Assembly: GCF_022662015.1 (NCBI RefSeq)
Contig: NZ_JAKMCM010000001.1
Span: 682,001-746,000, forward strand
Origin: Aestuariivivens sediminicola
Lineage (GTDB): Bacteria > Bacteroidota > Bacteroidia > Flavobacteriales > Flavobacteriaceae
Direction of reading: 5' to 3'
DNA: 64,000 bases
The first letter of the stretch is position 1. Each line of letters starts with the position of its first letter. This document shows, one piece after another, positions 26,704-35,809 of this stretch. The notes under the pieces are model-generated. The model saw only the letters and a list, made by a program, of their open reading frames with translations, was not told where the DNA came from and searched no databases. The translations under genes and the position numbers were made by a program.

Positions 26704-27771
26704 TTGAAAAAAAGATTGACATATTATAGCCTTATTTTTGCCTGCATCTTCTGGACCTGTTCCAATGAAGTTGTAGAGCGGTATACTCCGACACCTGTTG
26801 CCCTGGAGATCCCCGCCCTGTTTGAGGATAGGATCCTGAATCCCATACTCCCAGTAGACAACCCACAAACCGCTGAGGGCATTGCACTGGGTAAAAAATT
26901 ATTTTTTGATCCCATATTATCGGGTGACAACACACAGGCCTGTGCCGATTGTCACGCGCCTCAAAATGCCTTCAGTGATGCCGACAGATTCAGTGAAGGC
27001 ATTGATGGCTCAATTGGTAGAAGAAACTCCATGCCTTTGTTCAATCTGGCATGGAATTACGAAGAAAAATTCTTCTGGGACGGCCGTGTTTTTAGTCTTG
27101 AACATCAGGCATTTCAACCTGTTACAGATCCGACTGAAATGAAAAACACCTGGGCTAATGTCATACTTAAACTGCAGCAGCACCCGCAATATCCAGGTCT
27201 ATTTCAGCAGGCTTTTGGTAATGTAACTATAGATTCTACCCTTGTAACCAAAGCTATAGCGCAGTTTGAACGCACCTTAATATCCTCCAACTCTAAATTT
27301 GATGAATTTCTATTGGGTAGATCGGATCTGAGTCCAGCAGAGCAACGCGGATTTAATGTGTTCATGGATGAAAATAAAGGCGATTGTTTCCATTGTCATG
27401 GTAGCGACAACAATCCGCTGTGGACCGACAATCAATTTCACAACAACGGATTGGATGCCACCTTTACCGATCTGGGTTTGGGCAAGTTCACCGGCGATCC
27501 GTCTGATAACGGCAAGTTTAAAACACCTTCACTTCGAAATTTGGCGTTTACGGCACCCTATATGCACGACGGTCGATTTGCGACATTAGAAGAAGTGATT
27601 CATCACTACAGCGAAGGATTAAAACCATCCCCTACGATTGACCCGCTGATGAAAAAGGTGGCACAGGGAGGCGTCCGATTAACAGAACAGGACAAATCCG
27701 ATTTAAAGGCGTTTCTCCTATCCCTATCGGATTATGATTTCATAAATAATCCCGACTTCAACGATCAATAA
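26704..27771 (+). CDS. MbnH/MauG-type dihaem cytochrome c peroxidase lipoprotein
   Basis: A 355-residue enzyme with two c-type haem motifs, CADCH (Cys80-His84) and CFHCH (Cys228-His232), in the spacing of bacterial dihaem peroxidases and MauG. A lipoprotein signal ends in FWTC (Cys19). Conserved blocks include GKKLFFDPILSGDN, SMPLFNLAWN, FFWDGR and FKTPSLRNLAFTAPYMHDG. The start is TTG at 26704, 3 nt after the MbnP-like stop. Paired with MbnP it most likely performs tryptophan oxidation on that partner; a plain hydrogen-peroxide reductase is the alternative. It ends the four-gene cluster. Confidence 0.9.
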   Translation: MKKRLTYYSLIFACIFWTCSNEVVERYTPTPVALEIPALFEDRILNPILPVDNPQTAEGIALGKKLFFDPILSGDNTQACADCHAPQNAFSDADRFSEGIDGSIGRRNSMPLFNLAWNYEEKFFWDGRVFSLEHQAFQPVTDPTEMKNTWANVILKLQQHPQYPGLFQQAFGNVTIDSTLVTKAIAQFERTLISSNSKFDEFLLGRSDLSPAEQRGFNVFMDENKGDCFHCHGSDNNPLWTDNQFHNNGLDATFTDLGLGKFTGDPSDNGKFKTPSLRNLAFTAPYMHDGRFATLEEVIHHYSEGLKPSPTIDPLMKKVAQGGVRLTEQDKSDLKAFLLSLSDYDFINNPDFNDQ

Positions 27772-27818
27772 CGAAAAACTATCAACCCATATACCAATAT
27801 AATGTTAGGTTGTGTGGT

Positions 27819-27844
27819 TTTGCAGGACTTATATTGTATATTTG
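27819..27844 (+). promoter_or_regulatory. Promoter of the suf operon (TATATTTG -7 box)
   Basis: TATATTTG at 27837-27844 is a full -7 match, 32 nt before sufA. TTTG at 27819-27822 is rather close (14 nt); a TTG at 27810-27812 is 24 nt away, so the -33 element is unsure. No riboswitch-like structure was seen. Confidence 0.55.
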
Positions 27845-27876
27845 CACTCTATTTAGAAGTAATCTAATTAAGAATT

Positions 27877-28206
27877 ATGATAAAAGTTTCAGAAACAGCT
27901 AAGAAAAAGGTCATTGAATTAATGGCTGAAGACGGCTACAACCCTTCCAAGGATTTTATTCGTGTAGGTGTAAAAAGTGGAGGTTGTTCTGGACTGTCCT
28001 ACGATTTAAAGTTTGATACAGAACAACACGATGAAGACAAACTATTTGAGGATAATGGTGTGAAGATCATTGTAGACAAAAAAAGTTTTTTGTACCTCAT
28101 TGGCACCACCTTAGAATACTCTGGTGGGTTAAATGGAGCCGGTTTCGTTTTTAACAATCCCAACGCGAATCGCACCTGTGGATGTGGAGAATCGTTTTCC
28201 CTATAA
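27877..28206 (+). CDS. sufA: SufA/HesB-type iron-sulfur carrier
   Basis: A 109-residue A-type carrier that accepts Fe-S clusters and passes them to target proteins. The three ligand cysteines are in SGGCSGLSY and the C-terminal CGCGESFSL. LNGAGFVFNNPNANRTCGC is the family signature. It is the first gene of the suf operon, 49 nt before sufB. Confidence 0.95.
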   Translation: MIKVSETAKKKVIELMAEDGYNPSKDFIRVGVKSGGCSGLSYDLKFDTEQHDEDKLFEDNGVKIIVDKKSFLYLIGTTLEYSGGLNGAGFVFNNPNANRTCGCGESFSL

Positions 28207-28255
28207 GCGCATCTAATAATCCAACAAATAAAAGTTTAAAACCCTATCTCGAGAT

Positions 28256-29704
28256 ATGAGTAAGTATACCGAAGACGATTTAAGAGAAGAATTAAAAACC
28301 AAGGAGTACGAATATGGTTTCTACACCGACATTGAATCGGACACCTTTCCCAACGGGTTAAATGAAGATGTTGTTCGGGCCATATCCAAAAAAAAGGAAG
28401 AACCGGAATGGATGACAGAATGGCGATTGGAATCTTTTCGGATTTGGCAGGAAATGACCGAACCGGAATGGGCAAATGTAACTTATAAAAAACCTGATTT
28501 TCAAGACATTTCATACTACTCTGCTCCAAATAAAAAGCCTAAATACAACAGTTTGGATGAAGTGGACCCCGAGTTATTGGAGACCTTCAATAAATTGGGC
28601 ATTTCCTTGGATGAACAGAAAAAGTTAGCCGGTGTGGCCATGGATGTGGTTGTTGATTCCGTTTCGGTAGCAACAACGTTTAAGAAGACTCTAGCGGAGC
28701 AAGGCATTATTTTTATGAGTATTTCCGAGGCCATCCAGGAGCATCCCGACCTCGTAAAAAAATATATTGGCACCGTAGTTCCCAAAAAGGATAATTTTTA
28801 TGCTGCCCTAAATAGTGCCGTCTTTAGTGATGGTAGTTTCTGCTATATTCCAAAGGGTGTCAAATGCCCCATGGAGTTGTCGACCTACTTTAGAATTAAT
28901 CAGGCAGGCACAGGGCAATTTGAAAGGACGCTTGTCATTGCGGACGAAGGAAGCTATGTGAGTTATCTCGAAGGTTGTACAGCACCAAGCCGGGATGAAA
29001 ACCAATTGCATGCCGCCGTAGTAGAATTGATAGCCCTGGAAAATGCAGAGATAAAATACAGTACGGTTCAGAACTGGTTTCCCGGTGATGCCGAAGGAAA
29101 AGGCGGGGTTTACAATTTTGTAACCAAAAGGGGGCTATGTGAGAAGAATGCTAAGATATCCTGGACACAGGTGGAAACGGGATCTGCCATAACATGGAAA
29201 TATCCGAGCTGCGTACTGAAAGGAGATAATTCGGTCGGTGAATTCTACTCCATTGCCGTGACCAATAATTACCAGCAGGCCGACACAGGTACCAAAATGA
29301 TCCATTTGGGTAAGAACACAAAATCTACGATTATTTCCAAAGGGATTTCAGCAGGTAAATCTCAAAATAGTTATCGCGGACTTGTACAGATTAATTCCCG
29401 TGCTGAAAATGCTCGAAATTTTTCGCAATGCGATAGCCTGTTAATGGGGAATCAATGTGGTGCGCACACCTTTCCATATATAGAAGCCAAAAATAAAACG
29501 GCGAAGGTGGAACATGAAGCTACGACCAGCAAAATAGGCGAAGATCAAATCTTTTATTGTAATCAAAGAGGAATCGATACCGAAAAAGCCATAGCCTTAA
29601 TTGTAAATGGCTTTAGTAAGGAAGTGCTTAACAAGCTCCCCATGGAGTTTGCTGTTGAAGCTCAGAAATTATTGGAAATAAGTTTGGAAGGATCTGTTGG
29701 ATAA
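28256..29704 (+). CDS. sufB: Fe-S cluster assembly scaffold SufB
   Basis: The scaffold subunit of the SufBCD complex on which Fe-S clusters are built. The 482 residues show the family features: [19 protein letters not shown] at the N terminus, the beta-helix core with [20 protein letters not shown] at the C terminus, and the conserved [18 protein letters not shown] with Cys. The length fits the 470-490 of the family. A lipoprotein gene separates it from sufC, which is unusual outside flavobacteria. Confidence 0.96.
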   Translation: MSKYTEDDLREELKTKEYEYGFYTDIESDTFPNGLNEDVVRAISKKKEEPEWMTEWRLESFRIWQEMTEPEWANVTYKKPDFQDISYYSAPNKKPKYNSLDEVDPELLETFNKLGISLDEQKKLAGVAMDVVVDSVSVATTFKKTLAEQGIIFMSISEAIQEHPDLVKKYIGTVVPKKDNFYAALNSAVFSDGSFCYIPKGVKCPMELSTYFRINQAGTGQFERTLVIADEGSYVSYLEGCTAPSRDENQLHAAVVELIALENAEIKYSTVQNWFPGDAEGKGGVYNFVTKRGLCEKNAKISWTQVETGSAITWKYPSCVLKGDNSVGEFYSIAVTNNYQQADTGTKMIHLGKNTKSTIISKGISAGKSQNSYRGLVQINSRAENARNFSQCDSLLMGNQCGAHTFPYIEAKNKTAKVEHEATTSKIGEDQIFYCNQRGIDTEKAIALIVNGFSKEVLNKLPMEFAVEAQKLLEISLEGSVG

Positions 29705-29765
29705 TGGTAAATCATTTACATATCGGATTATGAAGATCTTAAAAATCTATATGCAGAATACAACG

Positions 29766-30188
29766 ATGAAAAAACTGTTTTTTATAAGCCTTATCGCGGT
29801 GGCATTTTTAAGCTGTAAGAACGAAACAAAATCGACTGAAGCAACAGGCTCTCAGGTTTCGGCGGAGGGTCCGGAACGCACGGCAAAGCAAAGTGATGGT
29901 CTGACCCTTTTAAAAGGAGATTTTGTGTACTATGACGGAGCGGCCGTCCTTCAGACCCATGCCAATATTTACGGCGTATTTGTAACCGATAAAATGCATG
30001 AATTGGAGAAACTGGTGCAGGAATATAAAACCGCTCCAACCGATATGATCCCTGTAGAAATAAGAGGAAAAATTACGGATCAGAAAGACGATAAAATTCT
30101 TTGGGAACATAAAGTAGAAATTGTTGAAATACTCAATGTTTATGAGCCAAAGAAAGAGGATAACGATGTTGTTAAATTAAGTGAATAG
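29766..30188 (+). CDS. Small lipoprotein inside the suf operon
   Basis: A 140-residue lipoprotein (MKKLFFISLIAVAFLSC, then KNETKSTE). The frame is open to 29697, but the signal peptide sets the start at 29766. The mature part is compact: LTLLKGDFVYYDGAAVLQTH, GVFVTDKMHELEKLVQEY, then PVEIRGKITDQKDDKILWEH and a charged tail, suggesting a small OB-like or NlpE-like beta fold. I know of no characterised function. It lies between sufB and sufC on the same strand with short gaps, so it is co-transcribed with Fe-S assembly genes, although its product is exported. Confidence 0.75.
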   Translation: MKKLFFISLIAVAFLSCKNETKSTEATGSQVSAEGPERTAKQSDGLTLLKGDFVYYDGAAVLQTHANIYGVFVTDKMHELEKLVQEYKTAPTDMIPVEIRGKITDQKDDKILWEHKVEIVEILNVYEPKKEDNDVVKLSE

Positions 30189-30213
30189 ATTATAACGTTT
30201 TTAAAATTATATA

Positions 30214-30963
30214 ATGTTAAAAATTAAAAATTTACACGCAAGTGTTGAAGACAAGAACATCCTACAGGGTATAAACCTTGAGGTAAAGCCAGGAGAAATA
30301 CATGCTATCATGGGGCCTAACGGATCGGGCAAGAGTACATTGGCCGCTGTAATCGCCGGTAAAGAGGATTATGAGGTCACCAAAGGCAGCATTGAATTTA
30401 ATGGGGAGGATATCGGTGATCTGGATGCGGAGGAGCGTGCTCACAAAGGGGTGTTTTTATCCTTCCAATATCCTGTTGAAATCCCCGGGGTGTCGGTAAC
30501 CAATTTTATTAAAACAGCCATAAATGAATCGCGTAAAGCCCAAGGTCTTGATGAAATGCCTGCCAAGGATATGTTGAAGCGCATTCGTGAGAAGGCGGAT
30601 TTATTGAAAATCGATAGAAAATTTTTGTCCCGTTCATTGAATGAGGGCTTTTCAGGTGGTGAGAAAAAACGCAATGAAATATTTCAAATGGCCATGTTGG
30701 ATCCAAAACTGGCCATACTGGATGAGACCGATTCCGGTTTAGATATCGATGCACTCAGAATTGTCGCGAATGGGGTTAACAAATTAAAAAATAAAGATAA
30801 GGCCATCGTTGTGATTACGCATTATCAACGACTCTTGGACTACATCATACCAGATTATGTACATGTAATACACAATGGAAAGATTGTAATATCCGGCACC
30901 AAAGAGCTGGCCCTTGAACTGGAAGAAAAAGGATATGACTGGGTAAAGCAAGAAATGGTCTAA
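30214..30963 (+). CDS. sufC: Fe-S cluster assembly ATPase SufC
   Basis: An ABC-type ATPase that drives conformational change of the SufBCD scaffold; it is soluble and not a transporter. The 249 residues contain Walker A MGPNGSGKSTLAAVIAG (about 32-48), the Q-loop FLSFQYPVEIPG, the ABC signature FSGGEKKRNEI, Walker B LAILDETDSGLD and the switch His in VVITHYQRLL. It is followed by a 480-nt interval holding a four-helix-bundle gene before sufD. Confidence 0.97.
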   Translation: MLKIKNLHASVEDKNILQGINLEVKPGEIHAIMGPNGSGKSTLAAVIAGKEDYEVTKGSIEFNGEDIGDLDAEERAHKGVFLSFQYPVEIPGVSVTNFIKTAINESRKAQGLDEMPAKDMLKRIREKADLLKIDRKFLSRSLNEGFSGGEKKRNEIFQMAMLDPKLAILDETDSGLDIDALRIVANGVNKLKNKDKAIVVITHYQRLLDYIIPDYVHVIHNGKIVISGTKELALELEEKGYDWVKQEMV

Positions 30964-31006
30964 CCAATTCTTGGGTTTAAAGTTTATTATTACAGGTTTC
31001 ATGTAA

Positions 31007-31396
31007 ATGGCAACTGTTAAAAGATTCGAAGATTTAGAAATTTGGCAAGAAGCCAGAAAACTATTCAATCAGATCAAAGATGTTGCAAATGAAACTGCTT
31101 TAAAAAATGATTTTAGATTAAAAGATCAAATTAAAGCCTCTTCGGGTTCAGTCATGGATAATATTGCTGAAGGTTTTGAAAGGGATGGCAACTTAGAATT
31201 TAGACAGTTTCTTTCAATAGCTAAAGGTTCAGCAGGAGAAACGAGGTCACAAATATACAGAGTTTATGATAGCATGTATATTTCAGAAGAAAAAATGAAA
31301 CTATTAGTGAATGATTATGAAAAGTTAAGCAAACGTATTTCGGCTTTCATTTCATATCTCAATAAAAAAGATTTTAAAGGGAACAAGTTTAAATAA
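31007..31396 (+). CDS. Four-helix-bundle protein (S23/IVP family) inserted in the suf operon
   Basis: A 129-residue protein of the TIGR02436 four-helix-bundle family, first known from ORFs in 23S rRNA intervening sequences. The hallmarks are FEDLEIWQEARKLFNQI at the N terminus, DQIKASSGSVMDNIAEGFER in the middle, and FLSIAKGSAGETRSQIYRV. It lies between sufC and sufD, which are normally adjacent, so it is probably a lineage-specific insertion. The flank contains short repeats of the type CTGAAACTTTAAACTTGAAAC (31411-31431), of a kind often seen beside these genes in Bacteroidota. No rRNA is nearby and its function is unknown. Confidence 0.9.
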   Translation: MATVKRFEDLEIWQEARKLFNQIKDVANETALKNDFRLKDQIKASSGSVMDNIAEGFERDGNLEFRQFLSIAKGSAGETRSQIYRVYDSMYISEEKMKLLVNDYEKLSKRISAFISYLNKKDFKGNKFK

Positions 31397-31443
31397 CATG
31401 TACAGAAATAGTCTGAAACTTTAAACTTGAAACACTATAACAT

Positions 31444-32757
31444 ATGGAACTAAAGGAAAAACTATTATCATCATTTATGATATTCGAGGACAAGGTAGAC
31501 GACGATACCTACGTGCACGATGTTCGAAATGATGCGATAAAATCATTTGAAGACAAAGGATTCCCTACCAAAAAAGAGGAAGCGTGGAAATACACCTCTT
31601 TGAATAAAATCCTAAAGGAAGACTATTGCGTATTCCCAAGACAAGAAAATGCCCTGGAATACAGGGATGTAAAAAAATATTTCATTCACGAAATAGACAG
31701 CTTTAAAATTGTTTTCATAGATGGCAAATATTCTTCTCACCTATCGCAAACCACACATGAAGGCATGGATGTCTGTTTGATGTCTGCTGCATTTTCAAAG
31801 CCAAAATACCGTTTGGTCATAGAGAACTATTTTAACAAAGCCGCGAGTAAAGATAGTTTGCCATCATTAAATACAGCTTTTTCTAGTGAGGGCGCCTACA
31901 TCTATATCCCCAAGAATAAATTGGTTGAAAAACCCATTCAAATTATCCACTTGTCAACAGGAAATGAATCGGCCCTGATGCTTCAACCAAGAAACTTAAT
32001 TGTTGTCGGGGAAAATTCATATGTGCAAATTATAGAACGCCATCAGAGTTTAACGGATAATCCTGTTTTAACGAACAGTGTTACTGAAGTTTTTACACAT
32101 AAGCGGGCTATAGTTGACTATTACAAAATCCAGAACGATAATTTTAATGCCTCATTGATAGACAACACATTTATAAAGCAAAAACAGGAGAGCATTGCCT
32201 CCATGCACACCTTCTCGTTCGGTGGTAACCTGACGCGAAATAACCTGAACTTCTACCAGGAGGGTGAACGTATTGACTCTACATTAAAAGGTGTAACCAT
32301 TATTGGGGATAAACAGCATGTCGACCACAATACCCTGGTCCATCATATCGAACCCAATTGTGAAAGTCATCAGGATTATAAAGGTATTTTTTCCGATAGC
32401 GCCACAGGAGTGTTTAATGGAAAGGTGATCGTTGAAAAAGAAGCTCAAAAAACAAATGCTTTCCAGGCTAATAATAATATTTTGGTAAGCGATAAAGCAA
32501 GTATCAATACGAAACCTCAGCTGGAAATTTTTGCCGATGACGTGAAGTGTTCACATGGTTGTACCATTGGCCAATTGGATGAAAATGCGCTGTATTATCT
32601 GCGCACACGAGGTATTCCGGAAAGAGAGGCCAAGGCCCTCTTAATGTATGCCTTTAGTAATAATGTATTAAGTTCGGTAAAAATCCCTGAGTTAAAACAG
32701 CGCATCACCAAAATTATTGCCAACAAACTCGGCGTAAATATTGGCTTCGATTTATAA
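31444..32757 (+). CDS. sufD: Fe-S cluster assembly protein SufD
   Basis: A SufB paralogue and the second half of the SufBCD scaffold, 437 residues. The N-terminal part has FPTKKEEAWKYTSLNKIL. The core beta-helix includes KGIFSDSATGVFNGKVIVEK, NNILVSDKASINTKPQLEIF, DDVKCSHGCTIGQLDENALY and YLRTRGIPEREAKALLMYAF, all family signatures, with the conserved His in KCSHGCT. It is expressed with sufBC and 78 nt from sufS. Confidence 0.95.
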   Translation: MELKEKLLSSFMIFEDKVDDDTYVHDVRNDAIKSFEDKGFPTKKEEAWKYTSLNKILKEDYCVFPRQENALEYRDVKKYFIHEIDSFKIVFIDGKYSSHLSQTTHEGMDVCLMSAAFSKPKYRLVIENYFNKAASKDSLPSLNTAFSSEGAYIYIPKNKLVEKPIQIIHLSTGNESALMLQPRNLIVVGENSYVQIIERHQSLTDNPVLTNSVTEVFTHKRAIVDYYKIQNDNFNASLIDNTFIKQKQESIASMHTFSFGGNLTRNNLNFYQEGERIDSTLKGVTIIGDKQHVDHNTLVHHIEPNCESHQDYKGIFSDSATGVFNGKVIVEKEAQKTNAFQANNNILVSDKASINTKPQLEIFADDVKCSHGCTIGQLDENALYYLRTRGIPEREAKALLMYAFSNNVLSSVKIPELKQRITKIIANKLGVNIGFDL

Positions 32758-32835
32758 TACATCTGCCAGGTATGCCCAACACGACTCAGTATCTCAAAAC
32801 AATGCTACCAAATGCCCCATTGAAGGGTTGAATAG

Positions 32836-34056
32836 ATGATCATGATTGACGTTGAAAACATTCGAAAAGACTTTCCTATTCTTTCGCGTAAAGTTAATGG
32901 CAAACCCCTGGTCTATTTTGACAATGCGGCTACATCGCAAACCCCACAACAGGTCATTGACTGTATTGTAGACTATTATTCGAATTACAATGCCAATATC
33001 CATCGCGGGGTACACAGTTTAAGCCAGGAGGCCACAGATGCCTACGAACATGCGCGGCAAACCATACAAAGACATTTCAATGCCAGATATTCCCGTGAAA
33101 TCATTTTCACTTCAGGAGCAACCCATGGTATAAATCTGGTTGCCAGTGGATTTTCTTCCTTTTTGCAGAAGGGCGATGACATTCTGGTTTCAGCTCTCGA
33201 ACACCACAGTAACATTGTGCCGTGGCAAATGCTCTGCGAACGTACGGGAGCAACATTGAAAGTGATTCCCATGAATGAGGAGGGCGAACTGATCCTTCCG
33301 GAATTTGATAAACTGCTTTCTCCAAAGACAAAACTTGTTTTTGTAAACCATATTTCCAATGCTCTGGGGACCATTAATCCTATCGAATACATCATTGAGC
33401 AAACGCATCAGGTTGGTGGCGCGGTTTTAATTGACGGTGCACAGGCCTGTCCACACATACGACCGGACATGCAACACTTAGATGTCGATTTCTATGTGGC
33501 TTCAGCGCATAAGATGTGCGGCCCGACGGGTGTGGGTATCCTATATGGCAAGGAAGACTGGTTAAATAAACTACCTCCTTATCAGGGCGGTGGAGAGATG
33601 ATAGCCGAAGTCACTTTTGAAAAAACCACCTATGCCGAACTACCGCATAAATTCGAAGCTGGAACACCGAACATTAGCGGTGGCATTGCCTTTGGTGCTG
33701 CCATCGACTATATGAATGCCATTGGTTTCGATGCTCTTGCTTCCTATGAAAACGACCTGCTTCATTATGGAACCCAAAAACTCCTTGAGATTGAAGGCCT
33801 GAAAATTTACGGGACATCCCCGCAGAAAACGGCTGTCATATCTTTTAATCTTGAAGGCATTCACCCCTATGATGTGGGTACCCTTCTGGACAAAATGGGT
33901 ATCGCCGTACGTACGGGACACCATTGTGCGCAACCTATTATGGATTATTTTAAAATCCCGGGAACCGTGAGAGCCTCCTTTGCTTTTTATAATACCAAAG
34001 CCGAAATTGACGCCTTGGTAGAGGGGGTGAAAAAGGCCAAAATGATGTTGTCCTAA
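32836..34056 (+). CDS. sufS: Cysteine desulfurase SufS
   Basis: A PLP-dependent enzyme that takes sulfur from cysteine for Fe-S assembly. The 406 residues have the class V aminotransferase fold: FTSGATHGINLVA, EHHSNIVPWQ, VDFYVASAHKMCGPTG with the PLP lysine, and the catalytic cysteine in RTGHHCAQP near residue 364. The expected sulfur acceptor, SufE, is encoded 1.75 kb downstream, separated by two lipoprotein genes. The first in-frame ATG is 32836 (IMIMIDVEN); the second Met, six bases later, is an alternative. Confidence 0.96.
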   Translation: MIMIDVENIRKDFPILSRKVNGKPLVYFDNAATSQTPQQVIDCIVDYYSNYNANIHRGVHSLSQEATDAYEHARQTIQRHFNARYSREIIFTSGATHGINLVASGFSSFLQKGDDILVSALEHHSNIVPWQMLCERTGATLKVIPMNEEGELILPEFDKLLSPKTKLVFVNHISNALGTINPIEYIIEQTHQVGGAVLIDGAQACPHIRPDMQHLDVDFYVASAHKMCGPTGVGILYGKEDWLNKLPPYQGGGEMIAEVTFEKTTYAELPHKFEAGTPNISGGIAFGAAIDYMNAIGFDALASYENDLLHYGTQKLLEIEGLKIYGTSPQKTAVISFNLEGIHPYDVGTLLDKMGIAVRTGHHCAQPIMDYFKIPGTVRASFAFYNTKAEIDALVEGVKKAKMMLS

Positions 34057-34199
34057 ACGTATATATTTTTCATATCAATAGGCATAAGTACAGATATTTA
34101 GGTGTTTTTATCGAAAACTTGATACTTTTAAATGAATTTTGTTAAAGCATTGACAATAATTTATACATTAGTGTTACTAAGAATTAAAAACCATCAGCA

Positions 34200-35273
34200 A
34201 TGAAACACCTCCTCTTAAAAGTTACCGCTCTTTTTTTGTTGGTTGTATCCTGTAACAGTAATGATTTAGAGCCGGCGCCAAAGGCCATGGAAATTGATAT
34301 GAGTGATTTTTTTGTCTATACCGACACCTCTACGGATATCATGTCAAAAGCTACCGATAGCAAGGACAAAAGAAGAAATTGCCATACCATGATCAACTTA
34401 AACAGGCTTTTGGATGAAAATCCGGGTCTGGAAAAGAAGATGTATGCCATCGAATACCAGACAAGAAAATTTATTGCCTCTAAAAAGCCTTCGGGAACAC
34501 CCGGTGGAGGCCCTCCAGGAGGTAATGAGGATCCTGATCCCGAACCGCCGGTCGCCTATGATGGCACCATAACCATACCTGTTGTAGTGAATATAATAGA
34601 AAAAGAACTTGGACAAGTAAAAGAGAGTCAAATTAGTTCACAGATCGACATCTTAAATGAAGATTTTAACAATGCCAATCCGAATACTTCGGGAGCACCT
34701 GATAATTTCAAGAACCTTGTCGCGGACTATAACATAAATTTTCAACTTGCCGGGGTTAACAGGAAGGAATCAAGTAAAAACAGCTGGGGGACCAGGGATG
34801 CCATGAAGTCATCCAAGAAAGGTGGGATTGATGCCACCGATCCTGCACACAATCTCAACATATGGGTCTGTGAAATTGGTGGTGGTATATTGGGCTATGC
34901 ACAGTTCCCCGGAGGTCCGGCAAAAACGGATGGCGTTGTAATAGGAATTGACTATTTTGGCGAAACCGTTGGCGCATATGGAGATGGAAGAACCGCAACA
35001 CATGAAATTGGTCATTGGCTGAACCTAAGACACATATGGGGTGATGGCGGGTGTTCTGTTGACGACTTTGTGACTGACACCCCTGTTTCAGATGGTCCGA
35101 ATTATGGTTGCCCCGGGGAAACCACAAATTGCGGAACCATAGATATGACCATGAACTACATGGATTATGTCTATGATAACTGCATGTATATGTTTACTAT
35201 TGGCCAAAACGATAGATCCAGAGCTTTATTTGCAAGCGATGGATACCGAAGCAGTTTTGTAAATGCAAACTAA
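34200..35273 (+). CDS. Secreted M43 (pappalysin-type) zinc metalloprotease lipoprotein
   Basis: A 357-residue metzincin. A lipoprotein signal ends in VVSC followed by NSNDLE (acidic, consistent with surface display). After a propeptide and a Gly/Pro-rich linker (GTPGGGPPGGNEDPDPEPP, about 99-118) comes the protease domain with the zinc motif HEIGHWLNLRH, followed by the Met-turn TMNYMDYVYDNC. There is no type IX sorting domain. Related enzymes include cytophagalysin and ulilysin. It lies between sufS and sufE but ends in its own terminator (35297-35321) and has 143 nt upstream, so it may be a separate unit inserted in the operon. Confidence 0.92.
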   Translation: MKHLLLKVTALFLLVVSCNSNDLEPAPKAMEIDMSDFFVYTDTSTDIMSKATDSKDKRRNCHTMINLNRLLDENPGLEKKMYAIEYQTRKFIASKKPSGTPGGGPPGGNEDPDPEPPVAYDGTITIPVVVNIIEKELGQVKESQISSQIDILNEDFNNANPNTSGAPDNFKNLVADYNINFQLAGVNRKESSKNSWGTRDAMKSSKKGGIDATDPAHNLNIWVCEIGGGILGYAQFPGGPAKTDGVVIGIDYFGETVGAYGDGRTATHEIGHWLNLRHIWGDGGCSVDDFVTDTPVSDGPNYGCPGETTNCGTIDMTMNYMDYVYDNCMYMFTIGQNDRSRALFASDGYRSSFVNAN

Positions 35274-35296
35274 TCGATGATTTGATATAAAATAAT

Positions 35297-35321
35297 AAGC
35301 GCCTGGTCTGGCGCTTTTTTT
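35297..35321 (+). terminator. Rho-independent terminator after the M43 protease gene
   Basis: AAGCGCC and GGCGCTT form a 7-bp stem around a short loop, followed by TTTTTT. It divides the suf region into two transcripts. Confidence 0.8.
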
Positions 35322-35346
35322 GTATACTCAACAATAAAACGTACTC

Positions 35347-35775
35347 ATGAAGCTTATAGTCCTGTTCGTCTCATTGCTTTTATTCCATACGGACTGTAAT
35401 AAGGTTACGCCATATCAGGAAGCTATGCAGTTAGATTACCTGATCACATCCAGGGGAATTTACAGGCACATAAGCATTACGGAAAAATCCATTTCAACAC
35501 AGAACAAAAGATTTGGAGACACCATACATAAAAAATGTCCTGCCAAGGCATGGGAAAGTATTACGAGTATCATAAAAACCCTGTCGTTGGAATCCTTAGA
35601 CGATCTGGAGCCCCCTTCAAAAAAACATCAGGTTGATAGGGCTGCTCTTGCAACCCTAACCATACAATACAAAGGCAAGGTGTATCAAACAAAGGGATTT
35701 GACCATGGTAATCCGCCGGAAGCAATTGCTAAACTTGTTAAAGAAATCCTATCTATTTCAGAAAACATTGAATAG
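35347..35775 (+). CDS. Small exported protein of unknown function
   Basis: A 142-residue probable lipoprotein (MKLIVLFVSLLLFHTDC; a weak lipobox). The mature part contains a predicted alternating beta and helical fold: SRGIYRHISITEKSISTQN, KAWESITSIIKTLSLESLDD, LATLTIQYKGKVYQTKGFDH, AIAKLVKEILS. No family is recognised. It follows the M43 terminator by 26 nt and precedes sufE by 34 nt; a -7 box lies just before sufE. Confidence 0.65.
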   Translation: MKLIVLFVSLLLFHTDCNKVTPYQEAMQLDYLITSRGIYRHISITEKSISTQNKRFGDTIHKKCPAKAWESITSIIKTLSLESLDDLEPPSKKHQVDRAALATLTIQYKGKVYQTKGFDHGNPPEAIAKLVKEILSISENIE

Positions 35776-35790
35776 CACGTTTACTTATTG

Positions 35791-35798
35791 TATTTTTG
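35791..35798 (+). promoter_or_regulatory. -7 element (TATTTTTG) for sufE
   Basis: A full match to TAnnTTTG, 12 nt before the GTG start of sufE. It suggests that sufE and the genes after it have their own promoter, consistent with the terminator at 35297. Confidence 0.45.
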
Positions 35799-35809
35799 CT
35801 TAAAAATTT

